From: Bordetella parapertussis
GTDB taxonomy: Bacteria; Pseudomonadota; Gammaproteobacteria; Burkholderiales; Burkholderiaceae_C
Assembly: GCA_945870575.1 (NCBI GenBank)
Contig: CAMBSK010000002.1
Span: 62,001-126,000, forward strand
Reading direction: 5' to 3'
Length of the DNA stretch: 64,000 nt
This document shows, piece by piece, positions 1-9,431 of the stretch; position 1 is the stretch's first letter; each line of letters opens with the position of its first letter. The notes below the pieces were generated by a model, which was given only the letters and a program-made list of their open reading frames with translations, was not told where the DNA came from and made no database searches. Position numbers and translations under genes: made by a program.

Positions 1-1
1 C

Positions 2-358
2 GACTGCCGCTCGGCCATCATGTCGGCCAATTTGATTTATGCAGAGATCGGTCACCAACTGCGCCGCATAGGCATGGACCCGGTCAACCATCGCAGCGTC
101 GTCAGTGGCAAACGCAAGCTTTGGTTGTTGGCCAGCGCCTGGGTGCAATCGCGCTGGGTGACTGTGCAACGCCAGCAACCGCAACCGCTGGCAGGTATTG
201 CGTATTTGGTGGAGCAATGCCAACTCAGCGCTGAGGCTGCGATGGAAATGACTTTGCCTAAACCCCCGCGCATTGAATCAATGTTGAATATGTTTGAGCG
301 CTTGGAGATGCAGAGAAGACAAAGTTCAGGCATACCGGTGAACAGGTTTCAGCGCTAA
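2..358 (+). CDS. crtB: Phytoene synthase CrtB, C-terminal part (5' end outside window)
   Basis: The frame is open from base 2 and ends at 358, so about 118 C-terminal residues are present. The stretch LIYAEIG, followed by a D-P-V-x-x-R-S-V-V-S-G-K-R-K-L segment, matches the end of the squalene/phytoene synthase fold as seen in CrtB of purple bacteria. CrtB condenses two geranylgeranyl diphosphates to phytoene, the first committed step of carotenoid synthesis. The catalytic aspartate-rich motifs lie outside the window and cannot be checked. The gene is about 13 kb from the other carotenoid genes (crtA, crtC, crtD), and a nicotinate cluster separates them. A likely terminator follows the stop. 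The family call is fairly secure, though a related squalene-synthase-like enzyme is not excluded from this fragment alone. Confidence 0.75.
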   Translation, partial: DCRSAIMSANLIYAEIGHQLRRIGMDPVNHRSVVSGKRKLWLLASAWVQSRWVTVQRQQPQPLAGIAYLVEQCQLSAEAAMEMTLPKPPRIESMLNMFERLEMQRRQSSGIPVNRFQR

Positions 359-380
359 ACTTTTACAGTCTCATAACAAC

Positions 381-428
381 ACCCCCCACGCATTCCGTCA
401 GATCTGCGCACCATGGGGGGTTACTTTT
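381..428 (+). terminator. Rho-independent-like terminator after crtB
   Basis: An 8-bp perfect stem, ACCCCCCA (381-388) with TGGGGGGT (414-421), encloses a 25-base loop and is followed by TACTTTTT. It lies 23 bases after the crtB stop. The long loop is a little unusual, so some folding inside the loop may matter. Confidence 0.6.
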
Positions 429-560
429 TGGTGAGCAATTAACCGCTCGAACTAAAAGCAAACTTATTGCCTGCTAATTGATTCAAAAGATCTATTAATA
501 ATAGGCATATTTTGTTAACTTCAATGGTCTTTTTGCTTGGCGTTTATGTCGCCACTGACC

Positions 561-767
561 ATGCCCACCTCTGCCAGCGAATCACGCTATAAAGCCTCAG
601 CTAAAGCCCTCACCAGAACGGCACATATCGGCTTTGAAGCCAAGCTTTGGCTCACCGCTGATATTGCCGTGTATGGCCATGTGTGGATACCCGGATGGTA
701 TGGGTACTCAGAGGTGGTGCAAAAAACGATCGGGGGAAATGGGCGGGAGATGAGTTATGCCCGCTGA
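561..767 (+). pseudogene. hsdM: Remnant of a type I restriction-modification M subunit (HsdM), N-terminus only
   Basis: The frame from ATG 561 begins with a polar leader and then reads GFEAKLWLTAD, ending at base 662. This matches the well-known start of HsdM proteins, where it normally continues K-L-R-x-N-M-D-A-A-E-Y-K-H. Here the frame leaves the family right after that aspartate, reads unrelated residues and stops at 767. About 25 N-terminal residues of a roughly 500-residue methyltransferase therefore survive, and no SAM-binding motif is present. The junction near 663 looks like a deletion breakpoint, and the Abi-like gene starts just after it. I infer a lost type I restriction system. 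An alternate ATG lies at 546 in the same frame. Confidence 0.55.
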
Positions 768-1578
768 GACCGCCCAAAAAGATACCCCGGCTCCAGTCAC
801 CGTCGCTAAGGGCGGGAGAGGGAGTTCCGGAGTCTATGTTGAAATTTTTACACAGAATTTTCAATATGGCAAAGATTTTTTTGAGGCGTTTGAACTGGGA
901 GTGTCACCTGCGCGCATGGCTGCCTACAAGGGGGAACCCCGCGAAGGGCTGACTGAAGAAGACCTGGCATTGGCCCGCTATCTGTTGAATGTGGCGCTGT
1001 GTGAAAGCCTTTATGCGCCGTTGCATTTATGCGAAATTGGCTTGCGTAACGCAATTCACCGCGAATTGACAAAGCAGATGAAACAGGAAGATTGGTTCGA
1101 TAGCCCCGCATTTCAATTAAAAGACCGTGCAAAAAAGGAAATTGCTGAAGCCAAGCAAAAGGTTGTTAACGAATGCAAACCCGTCACAGCAGATAACGTC
1201 ATTTCAAACCTCAACTTCGGCTTTTGGACTAATCTTTTTGATACGCACTACGTCCACTACACCAAGTTTTTACCAGCAGGTATCAAGGGTGTATTTCCTT
1301 ATCTGCCGAAGAGCCTGCATCACATCAAAGATCGCAGAGCTGATCTTGACAAGATCCGACAGTTGCGAAACCGGCTTTTTCACCACGAACGCATCATCCA
1401 CTGGAAAGACCTAGACAGCCGCCACCAGCAAATTCATGATGTATTAGGTTGGCTCAACCCGTCACTGCAGCACATGGCGCAAGCGGTGGATCGGTTTGCA
1501 GATTTGCGAAGCGCGGGCTTGCGGCCTCGGATAGATATTGTTCAAGGTAATGGTCGGGGGGTGGGTTATGGCAACTGA
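757..1578 (+). CDS. Abi-family (abortive infection, HEPN-like) protein
   Basis: The protein has up to 273 residues. Two regions recall the Abi family: an early helix reading L-C-E-I-G-L-R-N-A-I-H-R-E-L near residue 90, and near residue 205 the segment RNRLFHHE, which fits the R-x4-H RNase motif of HEPN domains. Members are thought to act as RNases or toxins that limit phage growth. The first 30 or so residues do not resemble the family, and the ATG at 757 overlaps the end of the hsdM remnant. The real start may be the in-frame GTG at 901 or ATG at 913. Genes of this family often sit inside type I restriction operons, which fits the neighbour. I cannot tell whether it is still active. Confidence 0.6.
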   Translation: MPAETAQKDTPAPVTVAKGGRGSSGVYVEIFTQNFQYGKDFFEAFELGVSPARMAAYKGEPREGLTEEDLALARYLLNVALCESLYAPLHLCEIGLRNAIHRELTKQMKQEDWFDSPAFQLKDRAKKEIAEAKQKVVNECKPVTADNVISNLNFGFWTNLFDTHYVHYTKFLPAGIKGVFPYLPKSLHHIKDRRADLDKIRQLRNRLFHHERIIHWKDLDSRHQQIHDVLGWLNPSLQHMAQAVDRFADLRSAGLRPRIDIVQGNGRGVGYGN

Positions 1579-1696
1579 AACTGACCCCAAACTGTGTCGC
1601 AATTGCATTGAATCTAACCGTTGGTTGATTGTTACGCGTTCTGTTCATCTGACATTCAAGAATTCTCGACTTCTGAACCAAAGCTGCAATGCCTAA

Positions 1697-1813
1697 CCAA
1701 GTAGGTTTTATGCAACACGAGAATTTGTAACTGAAATTGCAGCCTTGACGGCTTACTTGAATGAGACAAGAAAAACAACCAAGCCTATTCAGCGCCAACG
1801 TCTTATGGCCTAA
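1697..1813 (+). other. Coding-like remnant without a start (unrecognised)
   Basis: The 1579-1816 gap holds no complete gene. One frame, open from 1697 to a TAA at 1811-1813, reads a 38-residue amphipathic, charged stretch (for example REFVTEIAAL, then TRKTTKPIQRQR) that looks like a protein C-terminus. It lacks a start codon and is preceded by an in-frame TAA. It may be the tail of a gene lost with the neighbouring hsdM. I do not recognise the family. Confidence 0.2.
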
Positions 1814-1816
1814 ACC

Positions 1817-2356
1817 TCAGTCATCCTCAACATCCCCGATCTCCGGAAACAAAACATCTGTATACCCAAACTGCGTGAAGTCCCTCACCCGCATCGGGTA
1901 GAGCTTGCCAATCAAGTGGTCGCATTCGTGTTGCACCACGCGCGCATGAAAGCCGTCAACCGTGCGATCGATGAGGTTGCCCGTTTCATCAAACCCTGTG
2001 TAGCGAATATGCGCCCACCTCGGCACCATGCCGCGCAAGCCGGGCACTGACAAACACCCTTCCCAGTCCTGTTCTTCGTCTGCACCGATGGGCGTGATCA
2101 CCGGGTTGATCAACACGGTTTTGGGCACCAGCGGTCTGTCCGGGTAACGCGGGTTGGTTTGGTTGCTGCCGAAGATGACAAGTTGCAAATTAACGCCGAT
2201 TTGCGGTGCAGCCAAACCCGCACCATTCACTGCAGCCATGGTCTCGCGCAAGTCATTGATGAGTGTGTGCAACTCAGGTGTATCAAATGCTTTCACCGGT
2301 TCTGCGATTTGCAGTAACCGGGGGTCACCCATTTTGAGAATCTCACGGATAGTCAT
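1817..2356 (-). CDS. def: Peptide deformylase-type metallohydrolase
   Basis: The 179-residue protein has all three deformylase motifs: GAGLAAPQ near residue 45, EGCLS near residue 96 (metal Cys) and QHECDHL near residue 143 (two metal His and the catalytic Glu). The family removes the N-formyl group from nascent proteins and uses Fe2+ as cofactor. The length is normal. The gene starts 2 bp after the nicotinate dehydrogenase stop codon, so it is probably co-transcribed with the nic cluster. Burkholderiales often carry several def paralogues, and this resembles the secondary type. It could be an ordinary paralogue that happens to lie here. A role in deformylating a catabolic intermediate is only speculation from position. 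Confidence 0.9.
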   Translation of the reverse strand: MTIREILKMGDPRLLQIAEPVKAFDTPELHTLINDLRETMAAVNGAGLAAPQIGVNLQLVIFGSNQTNPRYPDRPLVPKTVLINPVITPIGADEEQDWEGCLSVPGLRGMVPRWAHIRYTGFDETGNLIDRTVDGFHARVVQHECDHLIGKLYPMRVRDFTQFGYTDVLFPEIGDVEDD

Positions 2357-2358
2357 CG

Positions 2359-5300
2359 TTAATTCATCACCTTATAAATCTCTTCTGTTGTCCACGCCGG
2401 TTTGCCCGGCGCATAGCGCTGTCTCATCCATTGCACCAGCGACACAATTTGTGCGTTACTTAAACTGTTCTGAAAGGCAGGCATGAAACCGATGTCACGC
2501 GATGCTGGTTGTTGCACACCATGCAATATCACCTGCACGACATTCGCAGGGTTGTCGCTGTGCAAATTGCTGTTCAGCGCCAGCGGCTGGTTAACGCCTA
2601 ACAGTTGAGGGCCGTCACCGTCATGGTGGCAAGCACCGCAGCTGCCTGCAAATTGTCTGGCCGCTGCATCTGGCAACGGCGCGCTGTTCGCGGCATGGGC
2701 CACGACTGCCATGGCGCGTCCGCCGAAATCCGCGTTATCTAAAGCTGCAGCGCCAGGGTTCAAAGAAGACAAATACACCGCCATGGCTTGAATGTCTTCA
2801 TTTGATACGGTTTGCAAATTGCGCACCACTTGAGCCATCGGGCCGCTGGCTGTGCCGTGAAAACCGGTGAAGCCTTTGCGCAGGTAATTGAAAAAATCCT
2901 GTTCGCGCCACGGCATGGGCGAATGGTTGAAACTCGTCAAAGCCGGTGCTTGCCAACCATCGACAAACGCGCCTTGCATGTAAGCGGTTTGTTTTTGCTC
3001 GGCACCCATCAGGTTGCGCGGTGTGTGACACGCGCCACAATGCGCCACGCCGTTCACCAGATATTCACCACGGTTCCACTGCGGTGTTTGCGTGCTGTCG
3101 TAGCGCTCTTGTCTGTCGTTGTGAAACACCGCGTTCCACACAGACAGCAAAGGCCGCATGTTCAAACCCATCAGCATCTCAGGTGCAGGCGTGGTTTGCG
3201 CGACTGGTGTTTGCGTCATCAACCAGGCGTAGAGTGCGGTCATGTCTTCATCGCTCATGCGCGCAAACGAGGTGAACGGAAACACCGGGTACAAGGCATG
3301 GCCGTCGCGCGACACGCCTTCGCGCATGGCGCGTGCAAACGCCTGGTAAGACCATGCGCCTATGCCTGTTTCTGGGTCGGGGCTGAGGTTGATGCTGTAA
3401 ACCGTGCCGTAGGGCGTAGCGAATACTTTTCCGCCTGCCAGTGTCGCGCCCTGCTCTGCCGAATGGCAACTCACGCAATTGCCAAGCGCGGCCAATTGCG
3501 CGCCGCGTTGCAGTTGGGCTTCGCTGAAAGATGCGCTCACGGGTGTGATGCGCGGCAACGCACTGCGCCAACCCACCACCGCAGCGCCCACAGCCAGCGT
3601 GGCGAACAACACGCCGCTTAATGGCTTCAAGCCCCACACATTCAACAAGCCGGGTTGTTTAGAGCGCGGTGCAGCCGGTGTCACTTGCTCTGCTTGTGGT
3701 GTTGGTGTGACTGGTGCAGCCAAAGGGTTGAGTGCAGCGCGCACCACTTCAGGTGTGAATGGTGGGTTGCGAAAGCGCACACCGGTGGCATCAAAAATCG
3801 CATTCGCAATCGCGGCTGTGCCCGGCACAGATGACGACTCACCCGCACCCAAAGGGTCTTGCATTGGGCGCGGCATTTGTACGACTTCAATCACCGGCAC
3901 TTGTCTGAAATTCAAAATCGGGTAACTGCCCCACTCGGCGCTGGTCACACTGCCGTCCACGCTGTCGGTTTGTATTTGCTCAAACAATGCGCGGCTGGTG
4001 GTTTGCAACACATTGCCGTGCACTTGCTGCTCTACGCCTTTGGGGTTGATGACCCGGCCTGCGTCATGCCCGACCACCACGCGTTTGACCTGCACTTCAC
4101 CCGTGGTTTTGTTCACTTGCACATCAGCTACCCAAGCCGCCCATGCCGCACCAAAGCCCGGCCATTGGCTGTGTGTGTATCTGGCGTAAGCCACGCCCTG
4201 GCCTTGCAGCCAATCGCCTTGCGCGGTTTGTTGTTGCGCTTGTGTGTGCGGTTTCCAACCGGCTTTGTCTGCGGTGGCTTGCAACATCTTTTTGGCACGT
4301 TCATCAGACATATGCGCCAAGCGGTATTGCAATGGATCAACACCGGCAGCAGTCGCCAACTCGTCAATGAAACTTTCGTGCGCGAATGCATTCGGCAATG
4401 CAGACACACCGCGCAACCATGACGCGCGCAATAGGGGTGGCATGTCGTTGACGGTGACGCGCAAATCGGCATAGTCATAAGGCGGGCGCGCGGTGCGGTC
4501 GCCCATCTCAAAACTGCGCGCCAAAGGTTCTACGGTGCGCGTCAGCAACAGCGCCAGCGTGGTGGCACCGTTAGACGGGTAAGACGCTTGAAAGTCATAA
4601 CCGCTGGGCTCACCCTCGTTAGACAAACCGCCTTGCACTTGCATGAGTTGCGCCGCACCTTTGGGCTCCCACAAGTGCTCTTGCTCGCGACTGAGTTGCA
4701 CACGCACCGGCGCACCCACGGCCTTGGACAACAAGGCCGCATCTGCGGCCACATCATCCGCGCCATTGCGGCCATAGCAACCGGCGGCCTCCATGCGCAC
4801 CACATCTACGTCGGTGTCACGCAAACCGCAAAGCAAGGCAATGTCAGCGCGCAAAGCATGCGGGTTTTGCGTACCGGCCCACACGCGCAATTGAAATGGT
4901 GAACCGTTTTCTTGCGGGGGTTGCCAATGCGCCACCGCGCACGACGGTCCGATGGAGGCGTGCAACTGGTAAGGCCACACATACGTGCTTTGCAAATGTT
5001 GCGCGGCATCGCTCAAGGCTTGATCCACATCGCCGTCATTGATCAATTGCCGCGCGGTGGACGGATTGCGGCGTATCGCGTTTTCAGCATCTGACACATC
5101 CGGCATGCCCGGCCATGGTTTCCAATGCACCACCAGTTCGCGCATGGCTTGCTCGGCATGTTCTTCGCGCTCGGCCACGATGCCGACAAAATCGGTTTGC
5201 ACCACCACCGAGCGTATGCCGGGAATGTGCGCTATCGATTGCGCGTCCACGCGCTCTAATGTTTTGCCGATGAAGTCGCCGCTGTCCGCGCCTGCATAAG

Positions 5301-5988
5301 GCGGTCGCACCACACGACCATGCAACATGCCGGGCAAGCGCATGTCATGCACAAACACCAGTTCACCAAACACTTTGGCGGGTATGTCGATGCGCGGCAG
5401 GCTTTGGCCTGACACGTTGTGTTCATCCAAGGGCTTGAGCTTTGTATTCAAGTCAAGGGGGAGTTCGAGATTCAAGCCTTTGAGCAAACCACCCCAAGCC
5501 ACCGGCGCACGGTCTGCGGCTTGAATACCTCCAGGTGTTAAACGCAGTTGCTCGACAGGCAACACCCACAAACGCGCTGCTTGCTGCAACAACCATTGCG
5601 CGGCTTGCGCGGCTGCTGCACGCAATGGTGCCGCGTGAATTTGTAGGGATGCACTCGCAATCGTCGAGCCTTGGTTGGGCGACGCGCCGGTCATGCCCAT
5701 CAGCATGTGTATGCGTGACGGCGACATAGACAATTCTTCAGCGACGATTTGTGTCAGTGCAGTGCGAAGCCCGGTGCCTAAATCCACATGACCGTGCAGC
5801 GCGGTGACGCTGCCGTCGTCCCACAGCGCGATGAAACATTCCGCGCCCTCGTCTGCCTGGCTGTACACAAAACCGGGTTGACCCGGCGCAGGCGGCACAG
5901 CAGGCAATGGCGCGCGCACCACGCGCAACACACCCTGGGCCTGAAACACATCGGCGCGTGTTTGCACTTGTGATGCACGCAAGCTCAT
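2359..5988 (-). CDS. nicB: Nicotinate dehydrogenase large subunit: molybdopterin domain fused to triheme cytochrome c (NicB type)
   Basis: The protein has 1209 residues. Roughly residues 1-750 are a xanthine-dehydrogenase-family molybdopterin-binding region that ends in LGAGESS, which carries the catalytic glutamate, followed by the A-A-I-A-N-A-I helix. A membrane-spanning segment follows around residues 785-805. The C-terminal part has three heme c sites: CVSCH, CGACH and CGACH. This layout and length match NicB of the Pseudomonas putida nicotinate pathway, which hydroxylates nicotinate to 6-hydroxynicotinate and passes electrons through cytochrome c. The gene overlaps the [2Fe-2S] subunit gene by 4 bp. 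Genes for a nicotinamidase and for 6-hydroxynicotinate processing follow in the same cluster, which supports nicotinate over isoquinoline as substrate, although isoquinoline oxidoreductases are related. Confidence 0.85.
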   Translation of the reverse strand: MSLRASQVQTRADVFQAQGVLRVVRAPLPAVPPAPGQPGFVYSQADEGAECFIALWDDGSVTALHGHVDLGTGLRTALTQIVAEELSMSPSRIHMLMGMTGASPNQGSTIASASLQIHAAPLRAAAAQAAQWLLQQAARLWVLPVEQLRLTPGGIQAADRAPVAWGGLLKGLNLELPLDLNTKLKPLDEHNVSGQSLPRIDIPAKVFGELVFVHDMRLPGMLHGRVVRPPYAGADSGDFIGKTLERVDAQSIAHIPGIRSVVVQTDFVGIVAEREEHAEQAMRELVVHWKPWPGMPDVSDAENAIRRNPSTARQLINDGDVDQALSDAAQHLQSTYVWPYQLHASIGPSCAVAHWQPPQENGSPFQLRVWAGTQNPHALRADIALLCGLRDTDVDVVRMEAAGCYGRNGADDVAADAALLSKAVGAPVRVQLSREQEHLWEPKGAAQLMQVQGGLSNEGEPSGYDFQASYPSNGATTLALLLTRTVEPLARSFEMGDRTARPPYDYADLRVTVNDMPPLLRASWLRGVSALPNAFAHESFIDELATAAGVDPLQYRLAHMSDERAKKMLQATADKAGWKPHTQAQQQTAQGDWLQGQGVAYARYTHSQWPGFGAAWAAWVADVQVNKTTGEVQVKRVVVGHDAGRVINPKGVEQQVHGNVLQTTSRALFEQIQTDSVDGSVTSAEWGSYPILNFRQVPVIEVVQMPRPMQDPLGAGESSSVPGTAAIANAIFDATGVRFRNPPFTPEVVRAALNPLAAPVTPTPQAEQVTPAAPRSKQPGLLNVWGLKPLSGVLFATLAVGAAVVGWRSALPRITPVSASFSEAQLQRGAQLAALGNCVSCHSAEQGATLAGGKVFATPYGTVYSINLSPDPETGIGAWSYQAFARAMREGVSRDGHALYPVFPFTSFARMSDEDMTALYAWLMTQTPVAQTTPAPEMLMGLNMRPLLSVWNAVFHNDRQERYDSTQTPQWNRGEYLVNGVAHCGACHTPRNLMGAEQKQTAYMQGAFVDGWQAPALTSFNHSPMPWREQDFFNYLRKGFTGFHGTASGPMAQVVRNLQTVSNEDIQAMAVYLSSLNPGAAALDNADFGGRAMAVVAHAANSAPLPDAAARQFAGSCGACHHDGDGPQLLGVNQPLALNSNLHSDNPANVVQVILHGVQQPASRDIGFMPAFQNSLSNAQIVSLVQWMRQRYAPGKPAWTTEEIYKVMN

Positions 5989-6476
5989 GGAACGTGCGCT
6001 TTCATCAATTCAGCAGCACGGTGTACCGCCGCGATGATTTCAATGTGCGTACCGCAACGGCACAAATTGGCTGACAAAGCCCGACGTATTTCTTCGTCAG
6101 TGGGTTGCGGATTTTTATTCAGCAAGGCCACGGTCATCATGAGCATGCCGTTCAAACAATAGCCGCATTGCGCGGCCTGTGTGTCTATGAAAGCCTGTTG
6201 TACCGGATGCGGTTGTTGCGCATCGCCCAGGCCTTCCAAGGTGGTGATCTCTCTGTCTTTCATTTCAAGCGCGGGGATCACACAAGCCCGCGCCGGTATG
6301 CCGTCTACCAAGACCGTGCAAGCGCCGCATTCGCCCAAGCCGCAACCGTATTTGGGTGCATTCAATGCCAGGTCGTTGCGCAACACATGCAACAGCGTGG
6401 CGGCAGAGCTCAAAGTCAAATCAACCATTTGTTGATTGACCTTGAGTCTCACATCCACTGAGCGCAAGGGAGTCAT
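5985..6476 (-). CDS. nicA: Nicotinate dehydrogenase small subunit, two [2Fe-2S] clusters (NicA type)
   Basis: The 163-residue protein has the plant-type ferredoxin cysteines in CGLGECGACTV (residues ~45-55) and the second-cluster cysteines in CGYC and CRCG (residues ~104-140). This is the standard small subunit of molybdenum hydroxylases. It relays electrons from the molybdenum site of the large subunit to that protein's cytochrome domain. The stop overlaps the start of the large subunit gene, so translational coupling is likely. The length matches NicA of Pseudomonas putida. The two-gene arrangement lacks a FAD subunit, as expected when a cytochrome domain takes the electrons. Confidence 0.85.
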   Translation of the reverse strand: MTPLRSVDVRLKVNQQMVDLTLSSAATLLHVLRNDLALNAPKYGCGLGECGACTVLVDGIPARACVIPALEMKDREITTLEGLGDAQQPHPVQQAFIDTQAAQCGYCLNGMLMMTVALLNKNPQPTDEEIRRALSANLCRCGTHIEIIAAVHRAAELMKAHVP

Positions 6477-6501
6477 GTACGTCAGTGGTGCAGTGTGTGA
6501 A

Positions 6502-7224
6502 TCAAGCGACTTGAATGTCGTCGGATTGAATACGCTTGACGCCTTTGTCAGCCATGCTCTTCCAAGCAGCGGCCAGCGAGCCGTTCAAGTCAATGGCACG
6601 GCAGGCATCTTCAACCACAGCCACTTCAAAACCGGCAGTGCGTGCGTCCATGGCTGTCCATGCCACGCAGAAGTCGGTGGCCAGTCCGGTGACAAACACT
6701 TTTTTGATGCCGCGTTGTTTCAAGTAACCAGACAAACCAGTGGCGGTTTTTTTGTCGGCTTCCATGAAGGCTGAGTAGCTGTCGACCTTGGGGTGGTATC
6801 CCTTGCGAATGATCAACTGCGCTGTCGGCAGTGACAAGTCTTTGTGCAACTCTGCGTCTTTGGTGCCTTGCACGCAATGGTCCGGCCACAGCACTTGGGT
6901 GCCGTATGTCAGCTTGGTGGTTTCAAATGGTTTCTTGCCGCTGTAGGCGGAGGCGAATGAGGCATGGCCTTGGGTGTGCCAGTCTTGGGTCACCACAATA
7001 TTGCCAAACGCTTTGGAGATGCGGTTGATCACGGGCACCACTTCCGAGCCTTTGGCGACAGGCAAGGTGCCGCCTTCGATAAAGCAATTTTGCACATCAA
7101 CCACGATCAACACCGAGTCTTCACCCGGTTTGATTTTGGCTGCCGACCAGGCCCAGGGGGCTACTGCGCCCAATGCGCCCATGGTGCCCAACGCGGTCAG
7201 AAGTTTTCTACGATCTGCTTTCAT
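6502..7224 (-). CDS. pncA: Exported nicotinamidase (isochorismatase-like hydrolase)
   Basis: The 240-residue protein begins with a twin-arginine-like leader (DRRKLLTALG, then an Ala/Gly-rich hydrophobic stretch to about residue 29), which suggests export. The mature part shows the PncA signature: VDVQNCF with the catalytic Asp, WPDHC followed by V-Q-G-T, KGYHP with the catalytic Lys, and GLATDFCV with the nucleophile Cys. PncA hydrolyses nicotinamide to nicotinate and ammonia. In this operon it would supply nicotinate to NicAB. Most bacterial PncA proteins are cytoplasmic and serve NAD salvage, so a leader peptide and a catabolic setting are notable. Confidence is high for the family and moderate for export. 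Confidence 0.85.
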   Translation of the reverse strand: MKADRRKLLTALGTMGALGAVAPWAWSAAKIKPGEDSVLIVVDVQNCFIEGGTLPVAKGSEVVPVINRISKAFGNIVVTQDWHTQGHASFASAYSGKKPFETTKLTYGTQVLWPDHCVQGTKDAELHKDLSLPTAQLIIRKGYHPKVDSYSAFMEADKKTATGLSGYLKQRGIKKVFVTGLATDFCVAWTAMDARTAGFEVAVVEDACRAIDLNGSLAAAWKSMADKGVKRIQSDDIQVA

Positions 7225-7286
7225 CTTTTATCTCCAATCAAAAAAACCGCACAACCCGTGCGTAGGGATACTGGCTTGACACTGAT

Positions 7287-7871
7287 TTACCGCAGCCCGT
7301 CTTGGCCCACGATCTCGTTTACTTGCAATCCGCCAATGCGCGGATGCGGTCTGCCGCTGTCGGTGACCACCACCGCCACCACGATTTCATTCGCACGCGG
7401 CGCATCGGCCACACGCGCTTCCATGGCATCGAAATGGCTGCGCACAAATGCCGCGTCCTTGTGGCCCAAAGGCACGTCTATCGCTGTGCCTAAAGTGCCT
7501 TGCTTTTTTGCGGATGGCACGAGAGCCGCGCCTTTGCTGACCGCTTTGCGCAAGGGCGCGCCGAGTTTGGGATGCAGTGTGGCGGCTGCGTGCTCCAACT
7601 CACCGCCCTCACCGACGATGGCGGCTTTGCCATAACTTTGCGCTTGTTCGGGGGCAATGCCCAAGGCTTGCACACAACGCTCGCCCAGCATTGCGCCGAG
7701 CTCTTCGCCGATGTCAATCAGTTCATCCAGCGACTCGCTGAAACGTCCTGCATAGGGATTGGCGATGACCGCCATGGCCAAGGCACGGCGTGTCGGCGGG
7801 TTCACTGCTTTGCCACCGTCAAAATGAATTTCATCGACTTGCACAATGATTTTTCGGATGCTTGCTTTCAT
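7287..7871 (-). CDS. Amino acid synthesis (AAS, PF06684-type) family protein 2
   Basis: The 194-residue protein starts at ATG 7871, which has GGAG 5 bases upstream; an upstream in-frame ATG at 7910 lacks such a site. Features typical of the amino acid synthesis family include ANPYAGRF, YGKAAIVGEGGELEH and the ending R-x-G-G-L-Q-V-N-E. It is paralogous to the next gene upstream and shares the K-x-A-I-V-G-x-x-G-E-L-E-H core and a V-R-S-H-F-D-A-M-E segment. The biochemical role of the family is poorly known. Position in the operon suggests a step after 6-hydroxynicotinate reduction. The enzyme type should be treated as unknown. Confidence 0.75.
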   Translation of the reverse strand: MKASIRKIIVQVDEIHFDGGKAVNPPTRRALAMAVIANPYAGRFSESLDELIDIGEELGAMLGERCVQALGIAPEQAQSYGKAAIVGEGGELEHAAATLHPKLGAPLRKAVSKGAALVPSAKKQGTLGTAIDVPLGHKDAAFVRSHFDAMEARVADAPRANEIVVAVVVTDSGRPHPRIGGLQVNEIVGQDGLR

Positions 7872-7887
7872 GGTGTCTCCTGCGCTT

Positions 7888-8541
7888 TCAGCGCAACCCG
7901 TTCCATTCACTGATGTCTTGTGACTTCAAACCACCGACGCGCGCATGCACGCGTGCACCCGTGCTCATGGCCAGTATGACGATGATTTCGTCGGCATGCG
8001 GTGCACCCGGCACGCGCATTTCCATCGCATCGAAATGGCTGCGCACATAACTGGCATTGATGTGTGTCAGGGGCACATCCAAACTCGCGCCCGGTGGACC
8101 CACTTTTTTGGTGGAAGCCACAATAGCCAAAGCGTTGCCCGGTTGACCCGTGGGTTTGTCGCCGCCACCACCTTGGGTGTAAGAAGCGCGTTCGCCTTTC
8201 CAACCCAGCAGTTCGCGCATGGCGTAACCGCCGGGCACATGCCACAAGGCACCGTGCTCCAACTCACCGGCTGCACCGACGATGGCACCTTTGCCGTAGC
8301 CTTGTATCTGCTCAGGCTTGACGCCCATGGCATCGCAGAGTTGTTTGGCCATGTCCACACCCAAAGGATTAAGTGCTTCCATCATCGGCAAGATGTCTGC
8401 GTGGTAACTGCCTGCATACGGGTTGCGCAACACCGCAGCGATAGCGCCACGCACCAAAGCATGTTCTGCGGGCGGGCCGAACTCGTGGTGTATCTGTTCC
8501 ACATGGCTTAAGACGCGTCTTACTTCTATCAGTTCGCTCAT
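7888..8541 (-). CDS. Amino acid synthesis (AAS, PF06684-type) family protein 1
   Basis: The protein has about 217 residues. It starts at one of two adjacent ATGs (8544 or 8541) that overlap the UPF0280 stop, so translation is probably coupled. Conserved stretches are RNPYAGSYH, YGKGAIVGAAGELEHG and YVRSHFDAMEMR. It is a clear paralogue of the following gene, with a longer glycine-rich insertion near residue 135. The pair may form a heteromer. The function of the family is not established, and the name comes from an old pathway guess. Context ties it to nicotinate breakdown: it lies between the 6-hydroxynicotinate reductase block and the nicotinamidase. Confidence 0.75.
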   Translation of the reverse strand: MSELIEVRRVLSHVEQIHHEFGPPAEHALVRGAIAAVLRNPYAGSYHADILPMMEALNPLGVDMAKQLCDAMGVKPEQIQGYGKGAIVGAAGELEHGALWHVPGGYAMRELLGWKGERASYTQGGGGDKPTGQPGNALAIVASTKKVGPPGASLDVPLTHINASYVRSHFDAMEMRVPGAPHADEIIVILAMSTGARVHARVGGLKSQDISEWNGLR

Positions 8542-9431
8542 CATTCCACCCGACATTCCAAAGATTCGGCCACCACTGCGTGACCTTGACAACTCAACAA
8601 GGCCGCATAGATCAAGCCGCGCGCCTGCATGTCACGGGCACAGTCTAGCCCGAGTTGCAAAGCCTGCTGAATCTGCGCCTCTGACAATCGCGGCACATCC
8701 ACAGTCACCAAACGCGCGCCCAAATCGGTGTCGTCGCGCAAGCTATCAGCACGGCGGCGTTGAATACGCGGGTCGTCGATGTTGACCGCATTCGCAATCA
8801 AGGTCGCGGCTACATCGGCCTGCGCTGCAGTTCCGGCCAACACGGTCACGCTGTCGGCAATACCGAATGAAAAACTGCGCCCCTGCCAACCACTGGTGGC
8901 AATGCCGCGCACCGGCATATCCGCATCGATGACAAACGCGCCGTCGACAACCAGTTCATGTGTTTGCATCCCGGTTAAAGCCTTGGCTAAATCTGTCACC
9001 ACACCGACCCGCCAGCTTTCACCGGCTTGCAAATGCAAAGCAATATCGCCGCCGTTGTTCACAAAAGCTTTGTCCACGCCGGGCTGAGCCAGATACGGCA
9101 ACAAGGCTTGCGCCACCGAACCCGCCACCGCGGCCATGGGCGTGATGAAACCCTCAAGGCTGGCGAATGCGGCTTGCGCGGCAGCGCGGTGCATGCGTTG
9201 AGCAACAGTGTGTTTGAAACTGTGTTGAAGTAACTCAGACACAGGGAGTCTTAAAAACCGCAACTCACTGACCAGCTCAGGCAATATTTGCTCAAAGCGA
9301 TGCCATGTGTTTTCAAGCGCGTCAGCGCAAGCCTGCGGTTCACCTGCCAATTGCAAAACGATATCGATAGGGCCATGCTGAAAATGCCAACGACCATCGT
9401 CAAGTAACTGGCGTTGTGCATGCATGCGCAT
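8541..9431 (-). CDS. UPF0280 family protein (ApbE-like fold)
   Basis: The protein has 296 residues from ATG 9431, which overlaps the reductase stop as ATGA. The N-terminus reads RQLLDDGRWHFQHGPIDI, and the middle has the G-S-V-A-Q-A and NNGGDIALHL segments characteristic of UPF0280. The family is distantly related to ApbE-type flavin or thiamine-biosynthesis proteins, and its reaction is not known. The tight coupling to 6-hydroxynicotinate reductase and the two AAS genes suggests either cofactor or maturation work for the reductase, or a catabolic step. A simple metabolic enzyme is as likely as a maturation factor. Confidence 0.75.
   Translation of the reverse strand: MRMHAQRQLLDDGRWHFQHGPIDIVLQLAGEPQACADALENTWHRFEQILPELVSELRFLRLPVSELLQHSFKHTVAQRMHRAAAQAAFASLEGFITPMAAVAGSVAQALLPYLAQPGVDKAFVNNGGDIALHLQAGESWRVGVVTDLAKALTGMQTHELVVDGAFVIDADMPVRGIATSGWQGRSFSFGIADSVTVLAGTAAQADVAATLIANAVNIDDPRIQRRRADSLRDDTDLGARLVTVDVPRLSEAQIQQALQLGLDCARDMQARGLIYAALLSCQGHAVVAESLECRVE

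Noticed and set aside
2812-3621. A 269-codon frame on the plus strand opposite nicB
   Set aside because: It is antisense to a well-supported gene, has a Cys/His/Arg-rich composition typical of GC-skewed shadows and no recognisable domain.
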